Shown here: positions 1 through 9,205 of the stretch, one piece after another | Layout: every line of letters starts with the position of its first letter | Position numbering within the stretch: the stretch's first letter is position 1 | Origin: Aurantiochytrium sp. KH105 | Taxonomy: Eukaryota; Sar; Bigyra; Thraustochytrida; Thraustochytriidae | Direction: 5' to 3' | NCBI GenBank assembly: GCA_003116975.1 | Contig: BGKB01000224.1 | Location: forward strand, 1 to 64,000 | Length of the DNA: 64,000 nt | The notes under the pieces: model-generated | Told to the model about the DNA's origin: nothing | Seen by the model: only the letters and a program-made list of their open reading frames with translations | Database searches by the model: none | Program-made: the position numbers and the translations under genes

Positions 1-17
1 AGACACGCGAGAACCGA

Positions 18-47
<30 letters not shown>
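18..47. repeat. (GGCT)n microsatellite
   Basis: About seven perfect tetranucleotide units lie at the very start of the window, roughly 140 bases upstream of the SART1-like start codon. They probably sit in its promoter or 5' leader. No other function is visible. Confidence 0.9.
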
Positions 48-48
<1 letters not shown>

Positions 49-186
49 AGAGAAAGAGCAGTAGACGAACGACATCGATGACCTCTCTTTGGCCCGGTAT
101 ACATACGCCCTAGTTGATGTGAGTGGTATAGATAGGCCTAGGCCTAGCAGAAGCAGATTAGAGAGGGGCGAAGAAGAGGAGAGTCC

Positions 187-2439
187 ATGATGGAGGGCCT
201 GCGCGCGCAGACGGTGGAGCGAGACGGGGAGATCTCGTGCTCCGTGGAGGAGACGAACCGTCTGCGCAAACTACTCGGGCTCAAGCCTCTGCGCGGCACA
301 ACGCAACAGCAGCAGCAGCAGCATGGAGGAACGGCAGCGAATGGCGGTGGCACTACAGAAGACGGCGCAGGCGCGGGCGCAGACGAACCCTTTGGCCGTG
401 CACTGGTGACTGAAAGCAACGGAGAGATCTCCTGCTCCATCGAGGAGACGAATCGTATCCGGGCCTCTCTCGGTCTCAAACCATTACGTGTCGCGTCGGC
501 GCGGCCCAAAGACACGCACGAAGAAAAGGCAATTGCGCGAGAAAACGCAGCTGCGGAAGCCCGGCGCAACGACGTCCAAGATCGTATCGCCCACGCTCAG
601 AAACAGCGCAAGCTTCGTGCCAAGCTCGAAGGCAAGACTCTGGGTGATGAAACGACTCGCGATGGGGAGTCTGCTGCCGACTGGCTCGCTCGGAGCTCAT
701 CGATGCTCGCAGGAACAAAGACCAAGCCTTTGAAACCGTCTGCATCAAAGAGAAAGGTAAAACAACACACACCAGCTTCCTCTGAACGTGGCGGCGCAAG
801 CGCTGATGACAGCGAACTTGCGGGGGTTCGAGTCGCCCACGATCTTGCCGACTTGGCAGCACAAGGCGACGGCGTTGTGCTCACGCTTCGAGACTCGGGT
901 GTCATTGATGCCGCATCTGGGCAATTGGCAAGTGAACCCGACGAACTCGAGGACCATCGCCTTGCCGCGCAGAAACGCGTCGCCGAAGCGCACGAGAAGA
1001 TTCGACGGCGAAAGGGCGAGCCTTCTCTCTCCGGTATTGAGAACAAGTCCACAGGTATCCTCGCAAAGTATGACGATGTCGACCCTGCTGCTGACGAGGG
1101 GAGGCCTTCTGCACTGGGAAATCGAAGCGCGGCCCCGACGATCCTTGGGTCGGGTGGTCAACTGGAGGCCGTTGCTGTGAAACGTGAGCACAATGATGAC
1201 CCCGAGGACCTCGATGCCGCCGTTGCTGCGCGTTTGCGCGAGGTCAAGGAGCAGCAGGCAGGTTTTGCGGTCTTTCAACAAATGCAAGACTATTACACAA
1301 CGGAAGAGTACGCAGACCTCGCTGCAATGAGTCGCAAAAAGTCAAAAAAGGACAAGAAGAGCAAAAAAAAGAAAGACAAAAAGGAGAAAAAGGAGAAAAA
1401 GTCAAAGAAAAGGGACAAAGAAAGCAAACGGGACGCAAAACACGAAGACGATGCAACTCCAGCACCAACGCTAGCACCTGGACTAGCACAGACGGGTCAA
1501 GAGGCGCAGGACAGCAACGGAGACCAGGACGACGCGACACTCATTCTTCGCCGTCGCGAGAAACGACCAAGACGGATCGCAGATAATGATGGCGAGCCCG
1601 CTGACGTTTCCTCGAGTGGGCCACCATTAAGACTACCCACCGAGCTTAGCCAAAGGCCATTGGAAAACAATTCTTTTCGTCCTGACGAAATTGCAGCACG
1701 CATCGCTCGAGAACGTGGCGCTGCTGGCACGAGTACCCAAGCGATGTCCGACAAGATGACAGCTGATCCAGAGAATGAAGGCCTCGTGCTCTCGAGTACG
1801 GCTGAGTTCGCTTCGCGAATTGAGGCCCAGACCGCAGATCGCCGTCACAAGATGGAAGAGAAACGTGGGCCTGTTGTTGGGACCGAGACATCATCCTCGA
1901 AACGTGATCGCTCTGCAAGCGGGGAGCTCGATCCCGACAGCAATGGTCGAAAGAGGAACAAAGCGGAGATCTCGCTTCCGCGCACGCACAACATTCTGGG
2001 CGTCGACGCTTTTGGCGCAGATGGGGATGCGGGCCCACAAGGACATGCAAACAGAAGTGCCGGCGGACGTACTGAAAGTGGGCTCACGTCCGCACTAAGT
2101 AAGCTTCGCGCGCGAGGCGATCTGGATCCTGGAAAGCACGCAAGCAACAATATTATCATTGGTCGGGCCAACGATGCGAAGCCCATTGTTGACGACGGCA
2201 TTGGTCCCAAGCTTGAATATCGTGATGAGCACGGTCATCTCATGTCTCAAAAGGAGGCTTGGCGCGCAATGAACCGCGACTTTCATGGTCAAAAGGCGAA
2301 CTTCAAGAAACTCGCCAAGCGGCAGCGCGAGATTGACCGTCAAGTTCGCATGTCAAAGGCCGCTGAAGCCCAAACGTCCACCGCAGCGCTCAAGAAACAC
2401 CAGGAATCGACGGGACAAGCTTTTTTGAAGCTAGATTGA
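187..2439 (+). CDS. SART1: SART1/Snu66-like U4/U6.U5 tri-snRNP protein
   Basis: A 750-residue protein of the SART-1 family, a component of the spliceosomal U4/U6.U5 tri-snRNP that acts in the nucleus. What I see: an N-terminal motif of the form EISCSxEETNRxRxxLGLKPLR, the family's hallmark; a very Lys-rich tract around residues 379-415; and a C-terminal segment with YRDEHGHLMSQKEAWR and FHGQKANFKKLAKR, matching the conserved C-terminal block that follows a heavily charged middle. Length is close to that of animal SART1 (about 800). The N-terminal motif occurs twice (residues 13-36 and 78-101), whereas I know it as a single copy. The start at 187 is chosen because it just precedes the first motif; a second Met follows immediately. 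The gene appears intronless. Family assignment is firm; role follows from the family. Confidence 0.88.
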   Translation: MMEGLRAQTVERDGEISCSVEETNRLRKLLGLKPLRGTTQQQQQQHGGTAANGGGTTEDGAGAGADEPFGRALVTESNGEISCSIEETNRIRASLGLKPLRVASARPKDTHEEKAIARENAAAEARRNDVQDRIAHAQKQRKLRAKLEGKTLGDETTRDGESAADWLARSSSMLAGTKTKPLKPSASKRKVKQHTPASSERGGASADDSELAGVRVAHDLADLAAQGDGVVLTLRDSGVIDAASGQLASEPDELEDHRLAAQKRVAEAHEKIRRRKGEPSLSGIENKSTGILAKYDDVDPAADEGRPSALGNRSAAPTILGSGGQLEAVAVKREHNDDPEDLDAAVAARLREVKEQQAGFAVFQQMQDYYTTEEYADLAAMSRKKSKKDKKSKKKKDKKEKKEKKSKKRDKESKRDAKHEDDATPAPTLAPGLAQTGQEAQDSNGDQDDATLILRRREKRPRRIADNDGEPADVSSSGPPLRLPTELSQRPLENNSFRPDEIAARIARERGAAGTSTQAMSDKMTADPENEGLVLSSTAEFASRIEAQTADRRHKMEEKRGPVVGTETSSSKRDRSASGELDPDSNGRKRNKAEISLPRTHNILGVDAFGADGDAGPQGHANRSAGGRTESGLTSALSKLRARGDLDPGKHASNNIIIGRANDAKPIVDDGIGPKLEYRDEHGHLMSQKEAWRAMNRDFHGQKANFKKLAKRQREIDRQVRMSKAAEAQTSTAALKKHQESTGQAFLKLD
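223..489 (+). repeat. Internal duplication of the SART1 N-terminal motif
   Basis: Two 72-base segments (223-294 and 418-489) each encode a 24-residue block ending LGLKPLR. They differ by a few residues and mostly synonymous bases, and are separated by a Gln/Gly/Ala-rich linker containing (CAG)n. Confidence 0.8.
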
Positions 2440-3432
2440 TTCCCTTTTGCCTATTTCTTTTTGAGTAAGTTCACCGATTTCCTCAAACTGGCTTCCTCTG
2501 ACTTGATGAAAAAGAAAGAGTTTATCTTTTCTGCAGATTTTGTTGTCGTCGGTCCACCTTCGATTTGATTCATGATATGGCTAGCCTTCGTCATTGAGTC
2601 CACTAGGACAGACACACGATCAATGTGCGTGTAAGAGAGAGAGGGAGAGAGAAAGAAGGTAAAGAAAGAAAGATAAGGTAGAATCAATCATTTTTTGTTC
2701 AACCTTTGATTGTTTACGCGGTGCTGCCTTGCAGCCCCTTCTACGCCTAGCTAGAGCACGCAGCGCATGGCCATTTGATGGCATGTTGGCGGTCAACGGC
2801 GTATGCACTTCGACAGGGTGTATGTAGGAGGGGAAAGAAAGAGTCTCACTTCCAACTGAGTTAGTTAGTCAGTTGCTCATTATGTCAGATCAAATCAAAC
2901 GAAAAGGAGTCCTCAGGAGAAAGAAGAAAGAGAGAGAAAGAAAAAGATTGATCCGATCCCATGCACCAGCTGCGTGTGCGTACGTATTGATTGAAGCAGT
3001 GACGGATAGATAGAGTCGCCCGCCAATTCACAATGCATTTTTTAAAATGACATTCGCTTTGCCTACATGCAGCAGCATAAATTCAATTCAATCATGCGCG
3101 GTCCAATTTAAAAAAAAACAGAAAAGGAGGGAGAGAGAGAGAGAGAGCGGAAGGACGTGAGTGGGGTGAATAAGTTAAGTAGGCCTCATCAGTGATTCAA
3201 GCAATCTAATCGAAGTTCTTGGAGATTTCATTTATTTCTCTTGAAGAAGACAGAAATGAAAGAAGATGAATGGGCCATATCAAGTTAAAAGTATCATAGT
3301 TAGCTCGTTTATCCACAAATCACTAGCAAGCTTACGCTCTCCTGGTCGATCCCGACTCTTTACCAAATCCTCATGTCTATCAAACGACCTCATAAATATT
3401 TAAATTCTTTTCGAAGATCTTAGCATCTTTCT
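2440..3432. other. Gene-free spacer, purine/pyrimidine-rich
   Basis: I see no supported gene. The stretch holds the SART1-like 3' region, GA-rich runs (around 2636-2670, 2910-2945 and 3125-3150), and AT-richer DNA than the coding parts. Confidence 0.6.
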
Positions 3433-4585
3433 TATCAGAGTCATGCCGCGCCACACTGCAACGCAGTTTGCCGCAACGCAGTTTGCCGCAACGCAGTTTG
3501 CCGCAACCCAGCTTGCCGCAACGCAGCTTGCCGCAACCCAGCTTGCTGCAACCCATTTTGCAGCCTCGCACGCGAGATGGCTGGTCTGGATTGATTCCTT
3601 ACCTCTAACTCAAAATACAAGACATCTTTCACGTCTCTCGTCTGATTGTCCGTCTGCGTGCTCGCTAGCCTAAGCGAAGGCGCGTGAGCACCGGCGGCAG
3701 CGCCGCGCGTAGAGCCGTGGGGACGCCCACGAGCCTACGCGCGCGCCTGCCTGCCGTCGGTGGCTGGAAAGCGATCAAATAGGATCATTGATTGCTCATT
3801 GCTGTCTTGGCTGCAGACAAGGCTAGCAAACCAGCACTGTACAAGAGTCGTTGACTCATTCGTGTGCACCAAGTACTCATCCCAAGGCTTGGTTGCCCGA
3901 CAACCACTCCAACATTTCTCAAAATAAAATAGAAATTCCTGATAAATATTAATCTTGTATGGCAAAATTAATAGACTTTGACAAAATTATAATGTAAATG
4001 TTGCAAATTAATTTCGAATTGTCTTTTGATCAACAAAATAATAACCTACTTTGATCAAATTTGTAAGTTTTGATTGTCAAAAATATAATTTGAGAATTTT
4101 TTGTAATATTTTATTAGATGTTGGAGTGGTTGTCGGGCAACCAAGCCTTGGGATGAGTACTTGGTGCACACGAATGAGTCAACGACTCTTGTACAGTGCT
4201 GGTTTGCTAGCCTTGTCTGCAGCCAAGACAGCAATGAGCAATCAATGATCCTATTTGATCGCTTTCCAGCCACCGACGGCAGGCAGGCGCGCGCGTAGGC
4301 TCGTGGGCGTCCCCACGGCTCTACGCGCGGCGCTGCCGCCGGTGCTCACGCGCCTTCGCTTAGGCTAGCGAGCACGCAGACGGACAATCAGAAGAGAGAC
4401 GTGAAAGATGTCTTGTATTTTGAGTTAGAGGTAAGGAATCAATCCAGACCAGCCATCTCGCGTGCGAGGCTGCAAAATGGGTTGCAGCAAGCTGGGTTGC
4501 GGCAAGCTGCGTTGCGGCAAGCTGGGTTGCGGCAAACTGCGTTGCGGCAAACTGCGTTGCAGTGTGGCGCGGCATGACTCTGATA
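3433..4585. repeat. 1.15-kb inverted-repeat (fold-back) element
   Basis: Two near-identical arms, 3433-3915 (483 bases) and 4118-4585 (468 bases), are reverse complements of each other. They enclose a 202-base, strongly AT-rich centre that contains no supported gene. The arms differ in length by 15 bases, exactly one unit of the 15-base minisatellite they contain (seven units left, six right). The outer ends read TCAGAGTCATGCCGCGCC and its complement, with TA at both outer edges, which would fit a TA target-site duplication of a non-autonomous DNA transposon. No transposase is present. A MITE or fold-back element is the likely explanation; an assembly-made palindrome is the alternative. Confidence 0.65.
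3461..3565. repeat. 15-base minisatellite, seven units
   Basis: Tandem units of the form ACGCAGTTTGCCGCA with CG/CC and TTT/CTT variants at 3461-3565. The complementary arrays lie at about 4468-4557 (six units) and 4802-4891 (six units). Because the unit is a multiple of three it gives artificial open frames of repeating TQFAA. Confidence 0.9.
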
Positions 4586-4586
4586 N

Positions 4587-4919
4587 ATTTGATCGCTTTC
4601 CAGCCACCGACGGCAGGCAGGCGCGCGCGTAGGCTCGTGGGCGTCCCCACGGCTCTACGCGCGGCGCTGCCGCCGGTGCTCACGCGCCTTCGCTTAGGCT
4701 AGCGAGCACGCAGACGGACAATCAGAAGAGAGACGTGAAAGATGTCTTGTATTTTGAGTTAGAGGTAAGGAATCAATCCAGACCAGCCATCTCGCGTGCG
4801 AGGCTGCAAAATGGGTTGCAGCAAGCTGGGTTGCGGCAAGCTGCGTTGCGGCAAGCTGGGTTGCGGCAAACTGCGTTGCGGCAAACTGCGTTGCAGTGTG
4901 GCGCGGCATGACTCTGATA
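4587..4919. repeat. Direct copy of the right arm after a single N
   Basis: Bases 4587-4919 repeat 4253-4585 in the same orientation, with the same length (333) and no difference that I found. The two copies are separated by one N at 4586. Either the arm is truly duplicated, or two overlapping contigs were joined without collapsing the overlap. Confidence 0.85.
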
Positions 4920-6125
4920 TTAGAATGCGCAAAAGCTTTCAAATATCATCTTGATAAGAAAGCTCATTTTGTGACCAGTAGGTGTTTGTGGCGATCATGG
5001 GTAAGTGGTTCGTACTACGGTACTCATACTACAAATAAGTACTTCATCCAGCAAACAGTAGCTTGGGTAGCTTTACTTACTTTAATTCCGTCTACCGGTG
5101 CATAAGGACTCCCGTGCAGCAGCGTCTGTGGGCTGTGGCATTGCAAAGCCACCGTTCCTGCCTGAAATTGTGCTACTTTGCTCCGCCTGTTCATTATTGA
5201 GCATGGTATGGTGCGATTCTCTGTATAAATCGAAGTACCATTGAGAAGTTGACGAGGTCGCCGGCAAGATGGAGCTGGAAGGCGGCTGGCATTTATTTTA
5301 AGCCGCCACTCGATTAGATCAGCCAACCAAGTCAGTCCTTTTTTCCTTGATGTATTTTTCGAAATTATTTGTTGTCTCTCCTGTGTCCTGGCTTGGGCTT
5401 AGCTAGTCGCGCAGTTAGAGGTGGCCCGAGGGTTGCAGTGTCGTGAGCTGTTGCCTGAGCGACAGTGACAAAGAAACAAAAAATACAATTGACTCTGGGC
5501 GTTGCAGAGAGTATTCAAAAGTGACAAGCTATGTTGGATCATTGCAAGCTCAAGAAAAGCTAGCTCGCTAGCTAGCTCGCATGCGAGAAGGAAAACCGAT
5601 TCATGAAGCAAGACACTTATTTTCTTAGCCGCATGCAATAGGTGTGTCTCTGGAATGAGACGAGGTTCGTGCAATTAGTGTTTGACCGCTTTGCGCGAGC
5701 TTCCATGTCTTCATTCAAGCAAAACTCGTGCAAGCCGAGCTTTGCTTGCCTTGTGTTCCGGCCGAGCAATCTGCCCCGATGAAGCATTTGTTCGTTTCTG
5801 TATCATAGTTCCTCTAAATGCATAATGTGATGGATGATGCTCCTCTTGCTCCTCATGCAAGTGTTTTCCAAAGAAGCAAAAAGTCCTAATGTGAATCGGT
5901 CGTCAAACATGTCCAATAATGAAAAGTACACTTTGGTGCTTCACCTTTGTGGAATGTCGTCGCGAATGTTCGGTTTGATTCGAGAGCAAGTTTGTCTTCA
6001 CCAAAGGCGCTCCTTTTTCTTCTTCTTCTTCTTCTTCTGGTCGAGGACATCAGTCTTTTCTCCTTATGTCCAAGTGTACTTTGTACGCGATGCAATGAAA
6101 TGACAGATTCATGAAGTCTTTCTGC

Positions 6126-6166
6126 TTTGTTTGTTTGTTTGTTTGTTTGTTTGTTTGTTTGTTTGT
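6126..6166. repeat. (TTTG)n microsatellite
   Basis: About ten uninterrupted TTTG units in the spacer upstream of the bZIP gene. Confidence 0.92.
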
Positions 6167-6734
6167 CAGCATGGTTCCACAACCAAGACAAAAAGTACTG
6201 CACGGCGAATGTTGCATTCGTGCATCTATGTCCACCTCGTCAAATGTGAGTCCGCAGCGACGGTCCACAGCCAATAAAAGTTGCTGAGCGACCGGTCACG
6301 TCACCTCATTTGCTGCTTTGGGCGGCGGCGCACCATGAATGAATGCCCCTGCCAGCCACGGCCTCTTTTCACCTATCGATACTTGTGATGGCCTCATCAT
6401 GGCTATGCCATCGTTCCGCTTGCGCAAGCAATGTGAAAGGCAAACAAAGAAGGCCCAAAGCATCCCAATCTCGTCGATCGATCGGTCCATCCATCCCTGT
6501 CTGCGCACGCGCGCTTGCGTGGCGGCCGTGGCGAAGGGAGGGCGCGGCCGGTCGGGCGGACGCAGGCCCTGCTGGTCGCGGCAGCCGGACCGGGCAGCGC
6601 GCGAGCGGTCGGCCCCGCGCGGAGGAGCGCGGGCGGTGAGCGCGCTGGGTGCACGGCACGCTCCTCCTCTTTGGTGAGCGAGGAGATTAGATCGACTTGA
6701 CTTGACTTGGCTGTGAGGCCGTACAAAGCAAGTA

Positions 6735-6806
6735 ACAAGACAAGACAAGACAAGACAAAACAAGACAAAACAAGACAAAACAAGACAAAACAAGACAAAA
6801 CAAAAA
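6735..6806. repeat. (ACAAG/ACAAA)n pentanucleotide array
   Basis: Alternating CAAGA and CAAAA pentamers, about 14 units, upstream of the bZIP start codon. A short related run (CAAGA)n lies near 46004-46020. Confidence 0.9.
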
Positions 6807-7189
6807 CAAGCAAGCAAGCGAGCAGGCCTGCGCTGGGGCAGCGCCGACCCGCGACGCGCACGCTCGCGCGACGCGCACGCTCGCGCTCGTGCAGACAGAG
6901 AGGGCGTCTGGATCCTGCCCTGCCTGCAAGAGAGGAGCAGGCACCGCGGGAGAAGGAAGGGGCTCGCTCGCCAGCAGCAGCAGCAGCGGCATTATTTTCC
7001 CTGGCGCGTGTGGCGCGCGCGTGCCAGCCCAGCCCAGCCCAGCCCAGCCCGCCCAGGCAGCAAGCAAGCAAGCAGGGCAGACGAGTCTGGGGGAAGAATA
7101 TAGCCAGCCGGGCCTGACGAGCCTTGCTTGCCACCGCCGCTGTCAGCACCGCCACCGCTGCGGGCGCGCGCGTGCGAGAAACAGCAATC

Positions 7190-9205
7190 ATGGAGGAAGA
7201 CCCTTTTGGCTTCGATGAACAACTCAGACTGGGTTACAAGGATGACTTTGACATGTTCCTCCCGTCCATCGAGGGCGCCATGCTAAAGCCCATGTCTCCA
7301 GGACCCGGAGGGGAAGGCGCCTTGGGGAGACTTGAAGATCCAGGTCATCTTGATGGTGTCGAGCTTGACTGGAATGAAGAGCACCAAGACCATCATCACC
7401 GCCACCTTCAAAATGGCACCAATCACATCCAAACAAACCAAGGCGCTAGCAGCAGCAGCAGCAGTAGCAGCACCAACAACAACACTGACAGTGGAAACCT
7501 TGCCGCAAGCAACGTGACCAAACCGAATGCCGCCAGCACTCAGGCAGGAAGCGCGTCCCATGGCTTTGATGCGTTCGACGGTAACCGAGCCAAGCGTGTA
7601 AAACGCGAGGCATCAACCGGATCGATGGACAGCGCGCTGAGCGACAATTCTTCGTCCCAAGCAACAGGAGTGGGAGCCCGTGACAAAGGCGCAGCCCCTT
7701 TGCGCGGGAACAAATCCGGTATCACCACCAAAGGCGCGGTGACCGAGGAGGAAAAACGCGCGAAGCGAAGGAAACAAATTGCCGCCGCGAGCCGAGCCTC
7801 GCGAGCCAGACGCAAGCGCGAATTGCAGGACCTTCGCGAAGAGAACCAACGCCTGCGGGAAGAGCACTCACAATTTCTGACAAAAATCGGCGAGCTGCAG
7901 GCCAAGGTGGAGACGATGCGGGAGAACGGTTCGACAGACATGCGCATGGAAAACGAACTCTTGCGCGGTCAGCTCGAGGAACACAAGCGTTTCGTCTCTT
8001 GCTTCAAATTTCTTTGCGACGGCGCGCCTACCGCACTTGATGCGCGACACGTTATACACAAGCAGGGCAGCGACTCGGCACAGGCCCATGTGCTCGGCCT
8101 CGTCTCACAGTCCCTCGCGGACCACTGGATTCCGGGGCGCATCCCGCCGGACTTGCACATCCCCTTTCAGAATTTCCAGTTTCATTACAAGTTCAAGGAC
8201 GAATATGGTGAAAGGCCTGGGGCGAGGCCACCAGGGACAGCGGCGCGCCAGCGTCTCAACGTTCGCGTGGACATCACCTTTCCAGGCTTGCAGGCGGCCA
8301 CCGTGGCCGAGTTCATGTGGAACTCGATGAGTAACCCAGACATTCAGCGCAGACTATACCGGGTGAACAACATTGAACTCGCCCAGCTGGCCGACGATAT
8401 GCCTGACGCAGACACAAAAATGCTTTACTATCGTGAGAAGCGCGAACCGCCCCAAAAAGATCAGGATTGGGCCGTCATTTGCAACCGCAGGCGAAGCGAC
8501 ATCGCTTTGCGCACGCTAGCCCTCCCTTCTGAAATTAGTCCTGCCGAGATGCGCGCTGCTGCCAGTGATCTCAAAGCTGCCCAAGAGTCGTCAACGAATT
8601 CTGTCCAGTCTTTTATGGGCAACTTTATTCGCAAGTTCGCCGTGGCCCTCCCGGGTCCCTTTGGTGGAAATCCTGGTCCGCGTAGTGGACCCAGCCCGCT
8701 CCCCTCCATCGAGGCCCCGGGGGCGCCGCCGCCAGCCGGTTCTTCTGCTGCAGTGCACGGAGGGCCAGTGGCCGCGATTGGAAACTCAAACGTTCCGGGC
8801 GCTGCTGGTTCGACTGCACTCACGACTGCATCACCCGCCGTGCGTGCGGCAGCAGCATCGCGAGGAGGAGGAGCAGGTAGAGGAGGTGGAGGAGGAGGAG
8901 GCAGGCGCGTGGATGCCACGGTAATTGCCATGTCAACAACGCAACACTCGGCGGTGACACAGGCTGCAGACTCGAGTCGAATCACCTCTCTTTTCGTGCA
9001 AGGCTCCGTGATTTGGAACCAGGGCGGCGATTCTCGAATTATTGTTGTTTTTTCATTCCCAGATGATTTTAGCATCAAGGCCATGCAAAAACTCGAGGAT
9101 GTCGTGGCTCCGGACGGGACCATGAGCAACAAGTTTGCAGAAGTCATCAAGGAATTCAATGAGATGCTCGGCGAGCAAGGCGGAGACGACGGTCTCGTGC
9201 TTTAG
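7190..9205 (+). CDS. bZIP transcription factor with candidate START-like C-terminal domain
   Basis: A 671-residue nuclear factor. I chose the ATG at 7190 (MEEDPFGFDEQ); the frame is open 66 bases further upstream, but that extension begins with TTG. Residues about 187-245 form a bZIP: a basic region rich in Arg/Lys ending SRASRARRKRELQ, then a leucine-rich heptad coiled coil. At the position of the invariant DNA-contacting Asn the residue is Ile (residue 197, codon ATT at 7778). Asn replacement at this position is known from oomycete bZIPs. Residues about 280-440 and 590-650 contain alternating strands and helices (VDITFPG, MWNSM, DWAVICNRRR, ITSLFVQGSVIW, IIVVFSFP) that recall the START/SRPBCC lipid-binding fold; this part is inference. 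The region between is Ala/Gly/Ser-rich linker. Target genes are unknown. Confidence 0.85.
   Translation: MEEDPFGFDEQLRLGYKDDFDMFLPSIEGAMLKPMSPGPGGEGALGRLEDPGHLDGVELDWNEEHQDHHHRHLQNGTNHIQTNQGASSSSSSSSTNNNTDSGNLAASNVTKPNAASTQAGSASHGFDAFDGNRAKRVKREASTGSMDSALSDNSSSQATGVGARDKGAAPLRGNKSGITTKGAVTEEEKRAKRRKQIAAASRASRARRKRELQDLREENQRLREEHSQFLTKIGELQAKVETMRENGSTDMRMENELLRGQLEEHKRFVSCFKFLCDGAPTALDARHVIHKQGSDSAQAHVLGLVSQSLADHWIPGRIPPDLHIPFQNFQFHYKFKDEYGERPGARPPGTAARQRLNVRVDITFPGLQAATVAEFMWNSMSNPDIQRRLYRVNNIELAQLADDMPDADTKMLYYREKREPPQKDQDWAVICNRRRSDIALRTLALPSEISPAEMRAAASDLKAAQESSTNSVQSFMGNFIRKFAVALPGPFGGNPGPRSGPSPLPSIEAPGAPPPAGSSAAVHGGPVAAIGNSNVPGAAGSTALTTASPAVRAAAASRGGGAGRGGGGGGGRRVDATVIAMSTTQHSAVTQAADSSRITSLFVQGSVIWNQGGDSRIIVVFSFPDDFSIKAMQKLEDVVAPDGTMSNKFAEVIKEFNEMLGEQGGDDGLVL

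Larger units (their letters stand above)
4920..7189. other. 2.3-kb spacer and bZIP promoter region
   Basis: No gene is supported. The stretch is AT-richer to about 6300, with a (CTT)n run near 6014-6038 and a (TTTG)n run at 6126-6166. It then becomes GC-rich towards the bZIP start, with CAAGA/CAAAA repeats at 6735-6806 and CAGCC repeats around 7023-7050. Long open frames on both strands in 6300-7190 are products of GC-rich composition. Confidence 0.55.

Noticed and set aside
3380-4942. Short open frames with repeating TQFAA or CGKLR units.
   Set aside because: They are translations of the 15-base minisatellite in the fold-back arms.
6403-7191. A 262-codon minus-strand open frame upstream of the bZIP gene.
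   Set aside because: Product dominated by repeats from the pentanucleotide array and GC-rich leader; no domain; overlaps the bZIP promoter.
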